A stretch of 64,000 nucleotides of DNA. Source: Balanoglossus misakiensis. Taxonomy: Eukaryota; Hemichordata. Shown piece by piece: positions 59,201 through 64,000 of this stretch. The notes under the pieces were generated by a model. The model did not search any database and had not been told where the DNA came from. It saw only the letters and a program-made list of their open reading frames with translations. The DNA lies in the NCBI GenBank assembly GCA_040954595.2, contig CM082596.2, positions 5,766,001 to 5,830,000 of the forward strand. The letters run 5' to 3'. Within the stretch, counting starts at the first letter, position 1, and every line of letters starts with the position of its first letter. Position numbers and translations under genes: made by a program.

Positions 59201-62200
59201 TACCAGAATCATGAGTGTGCCTTTACATGGACCAACAATGTTTATAAATTAAAATTACACTTACAAGAGAACAATCATAAGGCAGCACATTACCTGAACA
59301 AAGCCAATGTTTTCTTCACTGTTGAGAAGTCCACCAAGTATCATTGGATATGTAGGATCGAAGTTCGTCACAAACTCACAGGACACTTCAGCAAGCTGAA
59401 ACAATAACAAAAACACTGAATTTATACCTTTAGCTATACTTGGGACATCCATCTGTCGGTCTGCTATGTTCTATCTGGTTCTGCTCTGACAATTTTGGTT
59501 CTTCCTTCATGATAGAAATCACACTCACTGCGACTGCAACCAACTGCACACACCAATGATATTCTTGCGTGAAAAGGCAAGAAACATATCTGAATGCAAC
59601 TAGGAAACTACAGCCAATTGACGTACCTCAACTCTGACGTACAAGCCAGGTCGGTAGCCTTCATACAATACCCTGACATCATCCTCCATGTCTTCAAACT
59701 CAGCTCTGTTTATCTGTCATGATGGACATAAAAAGACTTTTAGTACGAAGCTGTAGACCACTGACATACATGCAATATTTACTGTAAAATCAGACTAGTT
59801 TTGTATTATTTTATTTTTAGTCAAACAATTCATTCAAAATGGTCAATGTTTCCCCCAGCAAATTAATGCAATGTGCGATGGTACCCATAACCTACCTGAG
59901 CTTGCTCATCAAGTTGTTGTTTTAATTCATCATAATACGAGGTCCCACCATCCTTGTCATCATATTCAGCATCGAAAGCTTCTTTCATCTTTCTTTTTCT
60001 CTCCATTCTCTTCTCTTTCTCACCCATCTCTTTCTCCTCATCCTCTTTCTCCAACTCTTCATCATTACTTCCATCACTATCTGCATCTCCTTCCTCGTTG
60101 CCATGGTGCTTTTCGCCTGTCTCAAGGTCTTCAAAATCCCCAAACATTTCGTCTACATAAAGGTCAAGGGACAGAGGTCAAAGTTTAGCGTACTAGGGGC
60201 AATGTCAAAGTTCTGCAAGTACATTTTGTACTCTTTGGGTGTGTGCATGAGTGTATGTACTACACTATCGCTCTTTTACAGGTCTACCCTTCAAAACATG
60301 TTGTATCATAGCCAGTATTTGTCTCTGGATGATATGTATGTGAACATAGCTAGTGCAAAAACAACTGTTGCAAAGTTTGGATGTGTACAACACTCAGAAT
60401 CTGATGATGCAACCAGAGTCTGCACAGAAGGGGGGAAGTACACCTGAAAACAAGATGGCCAACACATCAAAAGCATTTGTGACACCAACGTTACCTACCA
60501 TCATCTTGTAATAGTTTCTCTGCATCTTCACTCTCGTTCCATTTACCAGTTACAAAACAATCTTGGATCTGCTCTTTAATCTGGAGAAGAATAGATAAAA
60601 AAGATGGTTTTCAATAAAAGAAAAGCTAATATCAAAACATCTCAATTCACGGATTTGATTTGAGTATTCATGAATTAATTTGGGTGTGTGAACAAATCTG
60701 TATTCAGTGCTGTGTCTACAGGGCAACACACCAGAAAATTTCAGAAAATAATATTCTGCAAATTTATTGAGAAAAAATGCATGCAACATCAAGATTCATA
60801 ACCACTGAAGATAATTCATTATTTGTGATTATCGGAGTCTGTCCTCACCTCTTCAAGATCCCAGTCCACAATTTTTGTCACGTCGAATCTGGAACAATCC
60901 AGCCCATTCAACGACCTAGTGCTTGCTTGCTTGGTTGCCTTGACAACTGTAAACAGTCCTCCCACATCATCTGATTGGCTGTCGTCTTCATCTTCTATAT
61001 CCATCACTATAAACACAGAGTTATCAATGAGGTCGACTTCTATCAGAATGCTTTTAGATCTTACAGACAAAGCACCACACTTAATTCCTTTAACCAGTTA
61101 AGTTACAAACAGACCAACATCTCTCAGTGCGTACAGTAACAACTTACATGATAGAATTTTAAGTATGAAAAATCACAAAAATGGTGAGACAAGACACTCC
61201 TATTGAGTTTGAGTAATAGCTTTATGAACGCTTTACCTTGACCATAGACTATCTTCTTCAAGTTCTTACTATCAGCTTGTCTGTCAAGGAATGCGCTAGA
61301 AGCTTTCTGACCAAGATTCTCTTTCCATTTGAGATGCCCTGCAACAAATATCAAAGAGAGATGAAAAGGTGTTATGATATTGAAAAAAAACTAAGACATT
61401 TGCTTTATGATGCAGCTCTCTGAAATCGAAGTGCTTACACACCATTAGCCAGTTACAATCTCAAAGGTACCTAGTTACATTTCTACAGAGGTCCACTCTA
61501 AAAGAAAGCTTCCATATCTGGAGGAAAGCAAACTTTGGGGATTGTCAAATATTCTCCAACCTTTTCCAAGAATTTCCTCCTGGTCGGCATCATCTTGATC
61601 GCTTGAATCGTCTGTATCCATAGAAACATCATTTTCATCCCAGTCTTCATCATTCGCAACAGCTGCCAGTTCTTTTTCTTTTTCGTCTTTCCGCACATCT
61701 TCTTTCTTGGCTTTTTTGTCCTTTTTGTTTTTGTCCGTTTTGCTAAGATCTTTTTCTATTTTGTCAGATTTTTGTTCAGCAGTCCTCGGACTATCAGCAT
61801 TTTCACTTTCCTCATCTGTTTCCATGGTAACATTACTGTCATTATCATCCTCTTCCTCCTCCTGTTCATAATCACCATCATCCTCATCCTCATCATCATC
61901 ATCATCATCATCATCCTTCTTGGAGACAGGTTTTGTTCTTACTTTCCTCATTTTATCTTCAGCCAATTTGAGTTTCACTCCACCAACTCCTGACTTGAGA
62001 AGTTCATCTGGGTCGACATCAAAGTCATCATCGTCTGAGTCTGCATAGACAATGTCTCTGTTGTCCTGATAATAAATAATGTAAAAAACACACATGGTCA
62101 TTAAGAGGTACCACATCCCCAGGTAATATACTAAGTTACGTTCTGCTGTGTCATGGACATCACGTCGTGATTCCCAATGTAATCAAACCTCACTGTAAGA

Positions 62201-64000
62201 CCCCTTGCTACACACAAGTCCCAGAATTAGTTTTGAGACCAATCACCACTGATGATACACGTAATAGAAGTGGACGCAGCTAAAAACCAGCTATAGGAAC
62301 TTGAATTTCACTTTGGGCAGCACAGATTTTTTTTTACAGAAGTTCACATGAAAATAATTCAACTTACAACTTGCGACTTTTTTCCACTATCTTTCCTCTT
62401 GATAGTTTCATCTTTTGAGTTGTCGTCATCCTCCTCCTCCTCCTCATCTTCTTCGTCGTCGTCGTCATCATCATCATCATCCTGGAGAGAAGAATACACC
62501 ATATGAGTACAACCAATGTTAACCCTAATAACATCATGTAAATCTATGAGAACGCAGTCTTCAGGTGAAAGTGATAAGCTTTGTAAAAACACTGCTCATC
62601 TTACCTCATTCTCATCACTCTCTCTCCCAGAATCCTTTGCATCACTTTCCTCCTGACCAAACACAACTCTCCGTCTCGTTCTGCCATCTTTTTCGATGAT
62701 CTTTTCAACTGGCAGTGTTGCTGTGTTCCTGTCAAGCAAGCATTTGGCAGAAAATTTGAAAACAGTTTTAGTAATGTGTGTATGCACTATATTCAACACT
62801 GCGAATTTCGAAAATATCCACAATGTACATGCATTTACCCTGTAACTTGCTCTGAGCTGATCGGTTGCGATTCTTGAAAAAGTGAGAGTTTGCTGGCAGC
62901 CATCTTGCTATCGATCGTCTGCTGTGTTCCGATGATGTTACTCACAAGTTCATTGGTTGGTTGTTCTTCTTCCTGCAGAATGCACATAAATTTTTAAAAT
63001 AATACATATACTGCAATATTAAAGTACTCTAAATTTCCCAGTCGTGACATGTCCCCTGTATGGCTAAGGATTTTGATGTTCTACATACCGTTATAGTTTG
63101 ACTGTGTGTCTTCTTATCGCCAAGGTCTACATACACCACATCTTTGTCATAGACAATGCCCCCGACTCCTGACAACGGGGCATAAATCAGCCTCTCTCTT
63201 TCATTCAAGGCTCTCTTTTTATGCTTTTCCGGCAGTGGGCATGGATCTGGTAGGAATGTAATGTCCTGCACAGGAAAATCTCCACATCCTGTCAGATAGA
63301 ATAAAAGAACTGCATGAGGACAATGTCATTTTTTTCAATTCCAGATGCACTATATAAGCATAACACCAGTCACCTCAAGGTCTACTACCAAAGTCTTTGC
63401 CCAACTCACCTGGTATGTGGACATTGCTGTTGGCTTTCAAAGGTGTACCACGCACATATCCATACAATGCTATCATTCTATCACATTTGGAATTCTGACG
63501 GATCTGCTCGGGATCTGTTAAATCTTCCATTCTGACAAAAAAGACAAGAAAATAAATGTTGTAAATATTTTTTTAGATAGAAGTATGCATGTAAATCCAG
63601 AGAATATAAAGAGAATCAATAAGAACCTGCACGATATTCCCAATCTTGAAATTTACGTTCCTTCTCTCTTGTCTAAGTATCCCTGATGATTTCTTTCAAA
63701 TCGTTCAGTGCACACAAGTCCCAGTTCATGTGTGGAAAGTCCAAGAGAACCCCAACCCACCTGTCGGCGACCACGTAGGGGTGAGTGGATCTCCAGATGA
63801 GCGGCCGGAACTTCATCACGGAGATGAACCTCCCCAGATTGTGTACGTCCGCCCGGTTGTACTCTCCGTGCACCATGCCGGAGACGTAGAACAGCTTGGC
63901 GCCCTGGTAGATCTCCGTCCAGAAGCGGTGCTTCATGCGCTTCTTGGTCTTCTTCAGCACCTTGCTGTTCTTGAAGGTGTCCAGGTGGGTCAGCACGCCC
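56284..64000 (-). CDS. BMS1: BMS1, ribosome-biogenesis GTPase (3' part; 5' end outside window)
   Basis: Twenty-one exons: >64000-63761, 63531-63410, 63288-63089, 62972-62839, 62728-62605, 62481-62368, 62065-61561, 61338-61237, 61006-60849, 60580-60499, 60152-59896, 59713-59627, 59395-59294, 59057-58877, 58513-58455, 58356-58234, 58024-57877, 57651-57476, 57120-56947, 56609-56511, 56394-56284. All phases agree; 1,098 residues are visible, against 1,282 in full-length human BMS1. The window enters within the GTPase domain at the G4-like LTHLD. Then follow [20 protein letters not shown], the AARP2CN part ([17 protein letters not shown]), a long Asp/Glu/Lys-rich linker, and the conserved C-terminal DUF663 region ([67 protein letters not shown]). 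BMS1 works with RCL1 and U3 snoRNP in early 40S assembly in the nucleolus. Two MITEs sit in introns. Confidence 0.95.
56807..56899. mobile_element. TTAA-family MITE, copy 4 (BMS1 intron)
   Basis: The best preserved copy: TTAA then CCCTTTCACC at the left, GGTGAAAGGG then TTAA at the right, 85 bp between the TTAAs, with the shared TTTAGAGGTCCAACCTCACC core. No coding capacity. Confidence 0.85.
57304..57406. mobile_element. Short MITE-like repeat (BMS1 intron)
   Basis: Inverted ends TATACAGTGAA and TTCACTGTATA, about 100 bp apart, with TA at both borders, suggest a Tc1/mariner-like miniature element. Only the ends match, so confidence is limited. Confidence 0.45.

Noticed and set aside
59871-60188. 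Plus-strand frames rich in Ser, Phe and Pro
   Set aside because: Antisense to the acidic BMS1 exon at 60,152-59,896; low-complexity shadow.

Overview
This is eukaryotic genomic DNA from an invertebrate animal. The genes have many short exons with GT/AG introns, most of a few hundred bases or less. The gene families (CUB/sushi receptors, Shiftless, CDC27, a CFAP97-domain ciliary protein, BMS1) are animal ones. An invertebrate deuterostome (amphioxus, hemichordate or echinoderm) is my best guess from the CUB/CCP receptor cluster and the foldback-type repeats, but the sequence does not settle the phylum. All exon models below were read by hand from splice signals, reading phase and protein similarity.

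Region 1 (about 0.5-21.6 kb, minus strand) holds three tandem paralogous type I membrane receptors, here called A (560-7,693), B (9,020-13,745) and C (15,386-21,630). Each has a signal-peptide exon, four CUB exons, a variable number of sushi/CCP exons (3, 2 and 4), a transmembrane exon and a large tyrosine-rich cytoplasmic tail exon. The ectodomains are close paralogues, but the tails differ. A and C carry many N-x-x-Y-E motifs and end with an ITIM-consensus tyrosine. B instead has five Y-x-N (Grb2-type) tyrosines and ends in a YxxL-x11-YxxL, ITAM-like pair. This looks like an undescribed paired-receptor cluster and is the most interesting system in the window.

Region 2 (about 22.2-33.5 kb) has one possible 5' exon of an unrecognised plus-strand gene and then a giant inverted repeat of about 10 kb. 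Its arms contain an exon-like segment, long arrays of an 87-bp satellite, about 1 kb of unique sequence, a short hairpin, two tRNA-like Pol III cassettes and a 37-bp minisatellite. The structure fits a foldback transposon.

Region 3 (35.7-38.6 kb, plus strand) is a complete six-exon homologue of Shiftless (SHFL/C19orf66), the antiviral inhibitor of -1 ribosomal frameshifting. STAT-, kappaB- and IRF-like motifs lie just upstream. About 4.5 kb of gene-poor DNA with small MITEs follows.

Region 4 (43.1-64.0 kb, minus strand) holds three genes: CDC27/APC3 (19 exons, complete), an intronless CFAP97-domain gene, and BMS1 (21 exons, its 5' part running off the window end). A 2-kb foldback element with a 10-bp target duplication has landed in the last codons of the CFAP97-domain gene and replaced its C terminus. 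Several other miniature elements have clear target-site duplications: 9-12 bp for the hairpin types, TTAA for two other families.
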